A stretch of 64,000 nucleotides of DNA from Bacteroidales bacterium M7 (GTDB lineage Bacteria > Bacteroidota > Bacteroidia > Bacteroidales > Muribaculaceae): contig LUJR01000005.1 in NCBI GenBank assembly GCA_001689515.1, forward strand, positions 16,044 through 80,043. The letters run 5' to 3'. Shown piece by piece: positions 45,371 to 55,100 of this stretch (positions within the stretch are counted from its first letter, which is position 1; each line of letters opens with the position of its first letter). The translations under genes and the position numbers were made by a program. The notes under the pieces are model-generated. The model made no database searches, was not told the DNA's origin, and was given only the letters and a program-made list of their open reading frames with translations.

Positions 45371-46591
45371 TTATTCGTCGCGCAGAGCCTCGACAGGTTT
45401 GATTTTAAGAGCTTTAAGAGCCGGGAACAGTCCGGCAAGCGAGCCGGCTATGATGAGTACCACGGTCACTTGGATGGCTATGGAGATATCCACGCCGGGG
45501 TTGGATATCGCCTCGGCATCGCGGAACACATAGCCGAGTATGCCGCACACCACTTCGCCGAGAAATATGCCTATGTAGCCGAACAGTGCGGTTATGATGA
45601 TACTTTCGGCGATGATCTGGGTCAGGATGCTGCGGGGCTTGGCTCCGATGGCACGGCGTATGCCTATCTCGTGGGTGCGCTCGCGCACTGACACAAACAT
45701 GATGTTGCTGACACCGACTATGCCCGATATCATGGTCAGCAGACCTATGATCCACACCATCATGTCCATGATGCCCATGACTGACGACATTGACAGAAAC
45801 TGGGTGAAGCGGTTCCATATCCACAGCGCGCTACGGTCATCGGGTGCGAAGTCGTGGGATGTGCTGAGTGTCTGGCGTATGTCCTGCTCCACATTGTCGC
45901 CGTCAGCCTGGGTAGATACGTTTTTGATGGTGACTTTCAGCTGGTTGATGTCAGGCGAGTCGCCGTTGAGCTTCTTGGCTGTGGTGAAGGGGATGAAGAC
46001 ATTCTCGCGGAAATCGTGATGATAGGTTCCGATGACCAGAAATGACAGTCCGCTGATGTCTACACGGCTGCCGACATATGCGGTGGAGTCCGGACCGAGA
46101 AGCGCGCGGGCTACCTTGACAGGGAGGACTGCCACTTTGCGCACCTCGCGCAGGTCGGCATTGTTGATGAAGCGTCCCGAACGCATCTCCAGGTTGTTGC
46201 CGGCAAGTTCGTCGGGAGTCGCTCCCGTGTAGCCCGATGTGTAGTCGCGGCTGGTGGATATAACTGCCGAGTCGTTGCTGAGGGTGGAGGAGACCATGGC
46301 AATGTGGTCGGGGTTCTCCTTCATCAGCTTGTCTACGTCGGGGTCCTTGAGCTTGATGCGCCGTCCTTCTTTGTATCCGGCATGGGGCTTGCTCGTCATG
46401 CCTCCATGTACCATGATCTGGTCGGTGCCGGTAGACATGAAGCTGTCGTTGAACGAATTGGAGACACCGCGCGACATGCCCAGCAGCACTATGAGCATGA
46501 AGATGCCCCACGACACGGCTATGCCGGTCAGTATGGTGCGGAGCTTGTTGCAGCGCAGGGTCTGCGATATTTCGTGTAGCAGGTCAAACAT
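45371..46591 (-). CDS. MacB-like ABC transporter permease, copy 2
   Basis: A 406-residue paralogue of the gene at 44097 with the same layout: N-terminal helix (LTGIAVSWGIFMLIVLLGMS), periplasmic core, then FtsX domain (NIMFVSVRERTHEIGIRRAI) and the tail FPALKALKIKPVEALRDE. The presence of two permease genes suggests a heteromeric MacB-type machine without the fused ATPase domain. It follows the ATPase gene by 15 bp. Confidence 0.9.
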   Translation of the reverse strand: MFDLLHEISQTLRCNKLRTILTGIAVSWGIFMLIVLLGMSRGVSNSFNDSFMSTGTDQIMVHGGMTSKPHAGYKEGRRIKLKDPDVDKLMKENPDHIAMVSSTLSNDSAVISTSRDYTSGYTGATPDELAGNNLEMRSGRFINNADLREVRKVAVLPVKVARALLGPDSTAYVGSRVDISGLSFLVIGTYHHDFRENVFIPFTTAKKLNGDSPDINQLKVTIKNVSTQADGDNVEQDIRQTLSTSHDFAPDDRSALWIWNRFTQFLSMSSVMGIMDMMVWIIGLLTMISGIVGVSNIMFVSVRERTHEIGIRRAIGAKPRSILTQIIAESIIITALFGYIGIFLGEVVCGILGYVFRDAEAISNPGVDISIAIQVTVVLIIAGSLAGLFPALKALKIKPVEALRDE

Positions 46592-46606
46592 CTGAGTGTC
46601 GCTTGG

Positions 46607-47269
46607 TCAGGATACTATGAGTCCGTCAGATATGCGTATGATGCGGTTGGTCTGCTCACCTACGCCAGGGTCATGGGTCACTATGACTATGGTCATGCCC
46701 TCGTCATTGAGCTGGCGGAACACGCTCATCACCTCCTTGGATGTCTTGGAGTCGAGGGCTCCCGTGGGTTCGTCGGCAAGGATGATTGACGGCTGCGTGA
46801 TGAGAGAGCGGGCTATTGCCACGCGCTGCTTCTGACCGCCTGACAGCTCGCCGGGGAGATGGTGGGCGCGGTCGGCAAGACCCATGCGCTCGAGCTGCTC
46901 CATGGCGAGGGCGTTGCGTTTCTTGCGTGACACTCCCTGATAGAAGAGCGGCAGAGCCACATTTTCCACGGCGTTCTTGTAGCTGATGAGGTTGAACGAC
47001 TGGAACACGAAGCCTATCATCTTGTTACGCAATTCGGCAGCCTGGTTCTCGTTGAGGTCGCGTATTAACACACCGTCAAGATGGTACTCGCCGGTGTCAT
47101 AGTTGTCAAGTATGCCGAGGATATTGAGCAGGGTGGATTTGCCTGAGCCTGACGCACCCATGATGGATACGAGTTCCCCTTTCTCGATACCGAGATTTAT
47201 GCCTTTGAGCACGTGGAGAGGCACTGCTCCGGGGTAGGTCTTGTTGATATCTTTTAGCTCGATTATCAT
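46607..47269 (-). CDS. ABC transporter ATPase, MacB/LolD type
   Basis: A 220-residue ATPase. The start is set at the ATG at 47269 (MIIELKDINKTYPGAVPLHV) because the longer frame to 47323 runs into the promoter -7 box. It has Walker A GASGSGKST, Q-loop FVFQSFNLI, signature LSGGQKQRVAIARSL, Walker B IILADEPTGALD and switch His in VTHDPG. It powers export by the two permeases downstream. It is the first gene of the five-gene operon. Confidence 0.93.
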   Translation of the reverse strand: MIIELKDINKTYPGAVPLHVLKGINLGIEKGELVSIMGASGSGKSTLLNILGILDNYDTGEYHLDGVLIRDLNENQAAELRNKMIGFVFQSFNLISYKNAVENVALPLFYQGVSRKKRNALAMEQLERMGLADRAHHLPGELSGGQKQRVAIARSLITQPSIILADEPTGALDSKTSKEVMSVFRQLNDEGMTIVIVTHDPGVGEQTNRIIRISDGLIVS

Positions 47270-47320
47270 TGCTTGTGATGATGGTTTTCTTGTTAGATGC
47301 ACCAAGTGCATAGATAGTTG

Positions 47321-47328
47321 CAAAATTA
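47321..47328 (-). promoter_or_regulatory. -7 box of the export operon
   Basis: On the minus strand this reads TAATTTTG, 52 bp upstream of the chosen ATG. No clear -33 TTTG stands at the usual distance. It overlaps the longer GTG/TTG start of the ATPase frame and so supports the shorter protein. Confidence 0.5.
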
Positions 47329-47488
47329 GATAAAAATATTCAAGGACGATGTTTAAACATGCTTTATGAGTGTGTAATATTGTGAAATATTGATGTTTCC
47401 AAAACTAATATGATGCCGTAATGTTGTAACATCAGAAGCATTAATGGCAATTTGTCACTATACTACTACAAAGAAAGGAACGTAAATT

Positions 47489-48028
47489 ATGGACAATGAA
47501 ATGACAGGCGGCACAGCCTCGGTAGAGGCGGTGGAGCTTAACATCAACAACGTCTTGGGCGAGTCAGTGTCCCTCTATCCTTTTATACAGCAGCTCGGCA
47601 GGAGGCTGGAGCTGTCGCAGGAGATGATAAGCTCCATGGTCATCGCCATAGAGGAGCAGGTGCTCAATCTGATCAGATATGCCTATCCGCGAGGAGAGGA
47701 GGGCTCTATCACTCTCAAAGCATGCTGGCGCAAAGCCACGCAGACGCTTAAATTCTCTCTTATCGACCACGGTGTGGCATACAATCCCAAGGAGGCTGAC
47801 CATGCCGTCACTCGGGTGGATAGGCCGCTGGGTGCGATGGGTATCAACCTGCTCAGCCAGCTGATGGATACGGTGGACTATGTGCGCCGCGCAGGCTCCA
47901 ATGTGCTTGAATTCTCCAAACGTATGGTACATTACGGCACCACACACCACGACGCGCCTCCAAAATCAATGGATTTTTCCCTCGCAGGTCAAGGCATAGA
48001 TGCCGACGATTTCGGCGAAGAACTGTAG
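47489..48028 (+). CDS. RsbW-like serine/threonine anti-sigma kinase (HATPase_c_2)
   Basis: A 179-residue protein. The GHKL ATPase fold shows an N box (IAIEEQVLNLIRYAY, with E and N in the right spacing), a G1-like DHGVAYNPKEAD, and GAMGINLLSQLMDTVDYVRR at the lid. In other bacteria such kinases bind a sigma factor or phosphorylate an STAS partner. No sigma factor, STAS protein or PP2C phosphatase gene is next to it, so the partner is elsewhere. It is divergent from the export operon. Confidence 0.8.
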   Translation: MDNEMTGGTASVEAVELNINNVLGESVSLYPFIQQLGRRLELSQEMISSMVIAIEEQVLNLIRYAYPRGEEGSITLKACWRKATQTLKFSLIDHGVAYNPKEADHAVTRVDRPLGAMGINLLSQLMDTVDYVRRAGSNVLEFSKRMVHYGTTHHDAPPKSMDFSLAGQGIDADDFGEEL

Positions 48029-48080
48029 CCCCGCAGATGCTGTCCCATCATCTTATGAATCCGATATTTCGTGCGGACGG

Positions 48081-48224
48081 TGTAGGGACATGCCGTGGCA
48101 TGTCCGCTTTCTGCCGCATTTGAAAATGCATAGTTTAATGGGCTGACATGCCATGGCATGTCTACGTTGCATGGCATCTACAATTATCACGCAGTGGGCT
48201 GACATGCCATGGCATGTCCCTACA
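48081..48224. repeat. Triple palindrome array (chimeric doublet)
   Basis: Three palindromes lie in a row: GGACATGCC-GT-GGCATGTCC after TGTAG, then CTGACATGCC-AT-GGCATGTC ending TCTAC, then CTGACATGCC-AT-GGCATGTC followed by CCTACA. The first has the CG inner flank and the other two the GGGCTGAC flank, so two subtypes are joined. It takes up half of the 330-bp gap before the amylase terminator. Confidence 0.85.
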
Positions 48225-48288
48225 ACATTGTACGATTCGGATTTCTGCAACACCCTCCTGACGAATCTCTTGCATGACAAAAAAATGA

Positions 48289-48325
48289 AGTCGGGGCGCG
48301 GTCACTTGGTGACTGCGCCCCGACT
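48289..48325 (-). terminator. Terminator of amylase gene A
   Basis: AGTCGGGGCGCGGTCA and its near-inverse TGACTGCGCCCCGACT make a strong stem. On the minus strand it is followed by CATTTTTTTG. Confidence 0.82.
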
Positions 48326-48358
48326 GTGGGTATCAGGGGTGCTGATCCGCGTGGCGGA

Positions 48359-51300
48359 TTAGCGGTTGAGCATTACTTTCTGGCCTTCAACTACGTAGAA
48401 ACCGTTTGCGAGGGTCTCGATGGTGTTGACGCCGGGATAGAGGTTGATCATGTGACGCTGACCTGTGAGCGAGGTGATGCCAATGGTGGTCTGCTGTTCG
48501 CTGTAGATTACCAGCTGTCCGCCGATCACACGGATGTCAAGGTGGTTGGCACTCATGTCAGAGAATACGTCACCTGTAGAGGACATCTGGCCGAATTTGC
48601 CTCCGAAATTGTAGATACCGTTAGGCTCAAATTTGAGGTCTGCTGTCTGACCGCCGTTGCCGTTGAAGATGATGTTCTCAGGAGCGGTCTCAGAGTCGAT
48701 GGTGATCATCCATCCGGGCATGCCGTTGATTGTAGTGGTGGTCATTGCCTTTCCGGGCCATGCACCGAGATGTTGTGTGGCTCCGGTCCATACATAGCAG
48801 TTGACGGGATTCCATGTCACGCTTGAGTCCTGGAAATAAACGGTGTATCCAGAGGTGACGGGAGGAGTAGGTACGTCAGACTTGGTGTAGGTGAATGTCT
48901 GGACGTTGCTTTCGCCGTCCTTCTCTACATATGTCTTGAGGGTGGTTGTCTCGGTGAATGTCAGCGGTGCGCTGTAAGTTGCTGACGATGCACTGGGCTG
49001 GCTGCCATCAAGGGTGTAGTGGATGGCTGTGCCGGTGGGGTTGACGGTCAGGGTAACCTTGATGCTCTCGCTGAAGGTTGTGCCGCTTGCGGGCGAAGCC
49101 TTCACAGTGGGCTTGGTGGGACCTGGCTGCGGGTCGATGTTGAGCTTGGTAGCGTTCGCGCCGCCGTCATATTCGTAATATACGCTCTCGGTGATGCCGG
49201 TGATGTCGCCGGTCTGCTGCGAGCCGTTGTTGAAGATGATGTTGACGCTCTCGGCATCGGCGCAGTCGAAGTAGTAGAATTCCTGTCCGTTGACAGTGGT
49301 GGTCTGTGTCATAGCCTTGCCGGGCCATCCGCCGTTGAGCTCCTGCTTGGGGCTGTCAGTCCATACATAGAGGTTGGGAGCAGAAGCAGCCTTGCAGAAG
49401 ATGGTGATTACTGCGTTGGGGTCGGCTTTTTTGTAGGTTACAGAACCGTTAGCGTTGCCTTCCTTGCCGGTTGCTGTCCAGCTGACGGTCACAGTCTCGC
49501 CGTAGTTCATGCCTTCGCCTACTGTGAATGTCTTGGACTGTCCCTGGGTGATGGTCATCTCTGACTGGTTGCCAACCTTGATAGTACCTGAGGTAGCACC
49601 TGCTGTCAGTGTAGCGGTGACAGTGAGGGTCTCGGTCTTGAAGCTGCCGCCGTTGGGGCTGAATGTCATGCCTACGCTCTCGTCGATTGCATCTTCTTTA
49701 GTATAGAAGAAGTCTGCACCCGGGTCTGTTGCTGTAGGATTGCCGCCGTGAGCCACGGGGCTGCTTGCATACATGAATTTGCCATCCTCTACGACCTTGC
49801 CGCCGGTCCATCCTTTGACGAGTACGCGGAGCTGGCCTTGTCCCTTAGGAGCATCTACGGTGATTGAACCGCCGCCATTGTAGGTCTTGCCAGTTACGAT
49901 GTCGGTGTATGTGCCAGCGGGTACATCGGTGAAAGTGGCACCGCCGTTGACTGCTACGAGAGCGTAGCTGTCTTTGTAAGCGCGTTTGAATGCCCAGCCG
50001 CCGTTAGCAGAGCAGCCGTCGAATGTGTACTGACCCTTACGCAGGGCGGGGACAGCAGCGCGGATCTTGTTGAGCTGCTGGATGTGGTGAGCGAGGTCGC
50101 CTTTAAGAGTCTGGGCTACCTGGCCGCTTGCTGTATATTCGCCGAAGTCGGTGGCTTTTACATCACCTTCGAGGTAGTGGCCGAAGTAAGCGCGTCCGGT
50201 CATGTTGAGTTGTGTGCCCATACCGTCGTCGATGATTGCACCCTTCATGAATTCTACCTCAGAGCCGTAGTAGAGGCAGGGAATGCCACGGAAGGTGAAC
50301 ATCCATGAGAGGTTTTCTGCCCACTGCGCGGTGCCGCCATTGAAACGGATTCCGTCGTTAGGACCGGGAGAATAGTCGTGTGAATCTACGTATACCACAT
50401 TGAATGAGGCATCGTTATAATAGTTGTCCTGGCTGAACAGACCGTAGATGGAGCTTACGCTGCTGAAGCTGTAGTGGACGGGGAAGTCGATTACATTGAA
50501 GCCTGATGCCTGTGAGTAGTCGGGTTCATGCCACTGGCCGTTTTGCATCCATACGTTGTTTGAGCGGGGCTTGTCCTTGGTGTCCTTTTCGCAGACTGCC
50601 ATGGGACCAACGGGAGTGTCGTGTCCCTCGGGGAGTGTCTGGGCTTTCCACCATGCGGGGTCACCGTTAAACTCGTCAAGCAGCGACTGGTCAGACTTCC
50701 AAGTATAGAAGTAGCTTGACAGGTTAGGCTGGTCACGATATACGACAGATCCCTGGAAACGCTGGCAGCACTCACCGAACATGTAGAAGTCGATGCCGTT
50801 GAGGCGCTTGCTACGTACTTCGGGACGGTTAGCGATTTCGTGGAACTGAGGTATGAACTGCTTGTTGAAGGTCAGAGGCGAGATATGACCGGTGGTGTCG
50901 ATACGGAACGCGTCAACGCCCATCTCGATGAACTTGCCGTAGCAGTCCACTACATACTGGGCTACATAGTCGTTTTCAGTATTGAGGTCCACGCAGTCAC
51001 CTGCTATCTGACCCCACCAGCGATTGGGAAGGTCCCAGTTCCAGCCTGTGCCGTAGTGGTGATAGTAGTTGTTGGGTTCATACTGTGGATTCTTGAAGTA
51101 TTTCCAACGTGCGGGATACTGTTCTTCGTTAGGGTCGAGCTTCCAGTAGCTTGCACCGCCGAGGCGTTCGTTGTCGGGCATCATACATGCCTCGATATTT
51201 GCCTGGTTGCGGATATTCTGGTTACGTGTGAAGAGGGGGTTGAGTTTTGCCTCGCCAAAGTTGCCTGTGTGCTGTAGCACCACGTCCAGGACGATTTTCA

Positions 51301-51751
51301 TGCCTTTGGCATGGGCAGCGTCGATAAGATCCTGGAATTTCACATCCTTCTCCGAACCCCATTCTTTGCGGCTTTCATAGCGGAGGTCTACGGTAGACAT
51401 GTCCATGGCATGGTAGCCGTGGTAGTCAATTCCGGAGCCGTTCTGTACCACAGGGGTGATCCAGATGGCGGTGAAACCGAGAGCTTTGATGTAATCAAGC
51501 TTTTCGATGAGTCCGGCGAAGTCACCGCGCCATCCCGGGTCTTTGGAGGCTATCTGCTTCTCCTGCTTGTCCCAGGTACATACGTTGTTTTTGGGGTCTC
51601 CGTCATAGAAACGGGTGGTCATGGCGAAGTAGATGGTCTCGTCACGGAAGTCGGTACGGTTGGCGTTGAAGTCCGCCGAAGCCATAGCCTGCTGTCCCAA
51701 AGTGCCGAGAGCGACCATGCCGCCAATGAGCATTTTGTTGAAAAATTTCAT
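48359..51751 (-). CDS. Secreted multi-domain GH13 alpha-amylase A with CBM26-like starch-binding modules
   Basis: A 1130-residue protein with a signal peptide (KMLIGGMVALGTLGQQAMA). Residues about 30-560 are GH13: DVVLQHTGN (156-164), AFRIDTTGHI with nucleophile D285, MFGECC with acid/base E327, YVDSHDY with D459. Residues 560-650 form the beta domain. Then come an Ig-like repeat (about 695-775), a CBM26-like module (780-870, NLYVWTDS, GGWPGKAM), a chitobiase-type Ig repeat (880-955, IHYTLDGSQP), and a second CBM26-like module (968-1045, CYVWTGATQHLGAWPGKAM). The last 60 residues (ITSLTGQRHM, NGFYVVEGQKVMLNR) resemble a surface-sorting C-terminal domain. It should degrade starch outside the cell. 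Confidence 0.88.
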   Translation of the reverse strand: MKFFNKMLIGGMVALGTLGQQAMASADFNANRTDFRDETIYFAMTTRFYDGDPKNNVCTWDKQEKQIASKDPGWRGDFAGLIEKLDYIKALGFTAIWITPVVQNGSGIDYHGYHAMDMSTVDLRYESRKEWGSEKDVKFQDLIDAAHAKGMKIVLDVVLQHTGNFGEAKLNPLFTRNQNIRNQANIEACMMPDNERLGGASYWKLDPNEEQYPARWKYFKNPQYEPNNYYHHYGTGWNWDLPNRWWGQIAGDCVDLNTENDYVAQYVVDCYGKFIEMGVDAFRIDTTGHISPLTFNKQFIPQFHEIANRPEVRSKRLNGIDFYMFGECCQRFQGSVVYRDQPNLSSYFYTWKSDQSLLDEFNGDPAWWKAQTLPEGHDTPVGPMAVCEKDTKDKPRSNNVWMQNGQWHEPDYSQASGFNVIDFPVHYSFSSVSSIYGLFSQDNYYNDASFNVVYVDSHDYSPGPNDGIRFNGGTAQWAENLSWMFTFRGIPCLYYGSEVEFMKGAIIDDGMGTQLNMTGRAYFGHYLEGDVKATDFGEYTASGQVAQTLKGDLAHHIQQLNKIRAAVPALRKGQYTFDGCSANGGWAFKRAYKDSYALVAVNGGATFTDVPAGTYTDIVTGKTYNGGGSITVDAPKGQGQLRVLVKGWTGGKVVEDGKFMYASSPVAHGGNPTATDPGADFFYTKEDAIDESVGMTFSPNGGSFKTETLTVTATLTAGATSGTIKVGNQSEMTITQGQSKTFTVGEGMNYGETVTVSWTATGKEGNANGSVTYKKADPNAVITIFCKAASAPNLYVWTDSPKQELNGGWPGKAMTQTTTVNGQEFYYFDCADAESVNIIFNNGSQQTGDITGITESVYYEYDGGANATKLNIDPQPGPTKPTVKASPASGTTFSESIKVTLTVNPTGTAIHYTLDGSQPSASSATYSAPLTFTETTTLKTYVEKDGESNVQTFTYTKSDVPTPPVTSGYTVYFQDSSVTWNPVNCYVWTGATQHLGAWPGKAMTTTTINGMPGWMITIDSETAPENIIFNGNGGQTADLKFEPNGIYNFGGKFGQMSSTGDVFSDMSANHLDIRVIGGQLVIYSEQQTTIGITSLTGQRHMINLYPGVNTIETLANGFYVVEGQKVMLNR

Positions 51752-51866
51752 TGTGTGTAGAAATGTGGAATATGTAAGAAATAAAGTTGGTTACAAAGCA
51801 CTGAGGTACGGCTGCTGAAGCATTGCATACCCAATGATGTCAATAGGTTCTTTTCAAGGTTAAAGG

Positions 51867-51930
51867 GCTGATTATATACCAATCAGCTCTCAGAGCATTT
51901 TCATTTCCTAATAGTTCAATGTCAAAGGTA
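51867..51930 (-). promoter_or_regulatory. Promoter and leader hairpin of amylase A
   Basis: On the minus strand TACCTTTG at 51923-51930 is the -7 box. The predicted leader is about 165 nt and includes a hairpin, GCTGATT (51867-51873) with AATCAGC (51881-51887). With the terminator of gene B this accounts for the 352-bp gap. Confidence 0.5.
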
Positions 51931-52030
51931 TAAATAATGTAATGATGTGTGAAATATATTAAATAGTTATAAGATGTTTTAGTTTATTTTAAGACAGCTG
52001 GGCGTTTTTATCAACCTGCTGATATAAAAA

Positions 52031-52063
52031 TAGCGTCATCAGTCGTGATGGCTGATGACGCTA
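52031..52063 (-). terminator. Terminator of amylase gene B
   Basis: TAGCGTCATCAG pairs with CTGATGACGCTA, with A/T tracts on both sides (TATTTTTATATC on the minus strand). Confidence 0.85.
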
Positions 52064-52103
52064 TAAAAAGAAGGATGTGTTTATATGATATCTACTACTG
52101 CTA

Positions 52104-55100
52104 TTATCTTACGAACAGTTTCTTGCCGTTGACGATGTAGAATCCTTCAAGCCCGTCGATGACGTTAAGTCCGGCTGTGACAGGTATCGTCTGCATGCGG
52201 CCTGTGAGATCGGAGATGCTGACTGTCATCATTCGTGGGGCAAAGATGTGCAGGGCACCGTCGATGATGCGGATGTCAAGTGCATCGGTGAGGTCGTTGA
52301 TATCTTCGGCTGTAAGCGGTGTGTATTCTACCCACTGGTTGGCGGAGTGGTGGAATATCATGCTCTTGCCTTTGACTTCCAGACCTGACTGTCCCTGTCC
52401 GGGATACTGCTGGCCGTTGCTCTTGAAGATGATGCTGGAGTTTTTGAAAGCATCAGGCAGGTTGTACATGTAGTATCCGGTTACGGGGTCGAGTGTCATG
52501 GCGGGGGCATTGTCCCATTTGGCGAGTTCGCCACCGTCATTGTACACATAGATGTGAAGGTCAGTCCAGTCGCCATCGTAATACACGCTCACAGCACCCG
52601 GAACGGGAGCTTCGGTTTTCGTATATACGAATGTCTGAACATTGCTTTCGCCATCTTTCTCTACATAGGTCTTGAGGGTTGTGGTCTCTGTGAATGTCAG
52701 AGGAGCATCGTATGTGGCTGAAGAAGATGTGGGAACAGAGCCGTCGATAGTGTAGTGGATGGGTACGCCGGCAGGGTTGACTGTCAGGCTGACGGTGATA
52801 GACTCGGTAAACGACATGCCTCCATTAGGATTTGCCTTGACTACAGGTTTTGTGGGCTGGGGGCGTGGGTCGTCAATGTCGAGCTTGGTGTACTGAGAAC
52901 CGCCGTTGTATTCGAAATATGTGTCTTCGGTTATGCCTGTGATGTCAGCGGTCTGTCCGCCACCGCCATTGAGGATGATGTTGACACTTTCCTCTGCGTC
53001 GGCAAATGTCTCGTAGTAGAATTCTTCGCCGTTGACTGTGGTCTTGGATGTCATAGCCTTTCCGGGCCATTCGCCGCAGAATTTTGTGGTGGTGCTGCCT
53101 GTCACCTCCCATGCATAGATGTTGGGTACGATTGATGACTTGACGTACACTGTGATTACTGCGTTGGGGTCAACCTTGCGGTAGGTGGCTGTGCCGGTGT
53201 TTTCGTTACCGTCTTCGCCTGTCGCTCCCCATGTGACTTGGATGTTGTCACCGTAGTTCATATCCTCGCCGATTGTAAAAGTCTGTGACGAGCCTGATGT
53301 GAGGGTGACTTTGTCGCTGTCGCCTACTTTGTACCATCCGGTGTTGGCATCTTCGCTCAGCGATGCTGTGACAGTCTGTGTCTCTGTCTTGAACGCGCCT
53401 GCTCCAGGGTTGAACAATACTGAGGGGAGGGTGAAGGGACCATCGTCACGCTTTGTTACGGTCTCGGGTGCTTCCTCTTGTCCGTCATAAGGTTGCTGCG
53501 TCAATGATACGGGAGATGCGGCGTAAAGGTATTTGCCGTCATCGCCGATTTTGCCGGGACCGTTGAGCACATAGATGCGCATGTTGCCTTTGCCGGAGCA
53601 GTCAGCTGTGAGGGTTCCGTCGGTGACGTTTTTCACATCGCCGGTTATGGCATCTACATATTTGCCGTTGAGTATGCCGGTAAATGTGGAACTGCCGCTG
53701 ATAGTCACGAGCACATAGGAGTCAGTGGTGCCGTTGGTGTAACGACGCTTGAACGACATCTCGCCTGAGCATCCTTCGGTGCTGTACTGGCCTTTGCGGA
53801 GAGCGGGCACGGCGGCGCGGATCTTGTTGAGACGCTGGAGATGGAGAGCCAGAGGATGGGTGAGGGAGGCGGCGAGGTTGCCGGTTGCATCGGTGTATTC
53901 GGTGAAGTCGGTGGTATTTATCGAGCCTGTAAGATAGCCGCCGTAGTATGCGCGGAGGGTCTCTTTGAGGGCGACATTGATACCCTGGTCGATTACGTAG
54001 CCACCGGTGCGGCGGAAACGTGTTTCTGTGCCCTGGAACACGCAAGGTATGCCGCGCCATGTGAACATGAGCGACAGGTTCTCAGCCCAGGTGTCCTCGG
54101 TGCCGTCAAATGCGTTGACTTTGTATCCGTTGGGACCGTAGTCGTGGCTGTCGACATACACTACATTCCATGTGGCATCGTTGTAGAGGTGGTCTTCGCT
54201 GCGCACGGTAAAGGCATTGCTTGCCCGGTAATAACGCTGGTGCATCGGGAAGTCGATAACATTGAAGCCTGATGCCTGGGAGTAGTCAGGTGTGTGGTAC
54301 TCATTGCCGTTAAGGAATGCGTTATTGGAATTCGGCATGATGGATGCATCGTGGTTGAGATAGTCGGTGGCTTGTGCCAGCACTGATGCTCCGTTTGTGG
54401 TGTTGGCATATGCTGATGGATTGACTTCGCTGTATGTCAGACCGTTCCAAGATTCTTCCTTTTCGTCCCATGGATAGTCTTTTGTCTCTTTCCATGTATA
54501 GAAGCACGGTGAGCAGTTGAAGTGCTGATTGCGGTAGATGACTTCTTCCGATACGGCACAAACTTCGCCGAACATATAGAATGGCGCACCTCCGCGCTTT
54601 GCCTTGGCTTTTTCGGCTGCGGCATGGAAGCGAGGTATGAACACTTTATTGAATGTCAGACGTGAAATATGACCGGATGTGTCCACACGGAAGGCGTCGA
54701 CACCCATATCGATGAATTTGGTGTAGCAGTCGACGATGTAGTTGTACACGTGGGGATTCTCGGTGTTGAGGTCCACACAGTCACCTGCTATCTGACCCCA
54801 CCAGCGTGAGGGGTCGTCCCAGTCCCATGCCTGGCCTACGTGGTGCCAGTAGTTGTTGGGGTCGCCGCCTGTGCCTTTGACGTTCTTGAGCAGTTCGATG
54901 CGTGCGTCATGCTGGTGCCCGGGTATGAGCGACCAGTAATCCTCAGGCAGCTTGCTGTCGGGATGCATCTGCATCGTGCGCTGATGGTTTGACTGGTTCT
55001 TGATGTTGGCTTTCTGGAACATCGGGCAGAGGTATTCCTCGCCGAAGTTGCCGGTGTGCTGGAGCACGACGTCAAGCACGATTTTCATGTCGCGCTTATG

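Noticed and set aside
48081..48224. Possible CRISPR array, because three similar units are regularly spaced
   Set aside because: Units are palindromes in mixed subtypes, the linkers are related to those of other copies, and no cas genes are present.
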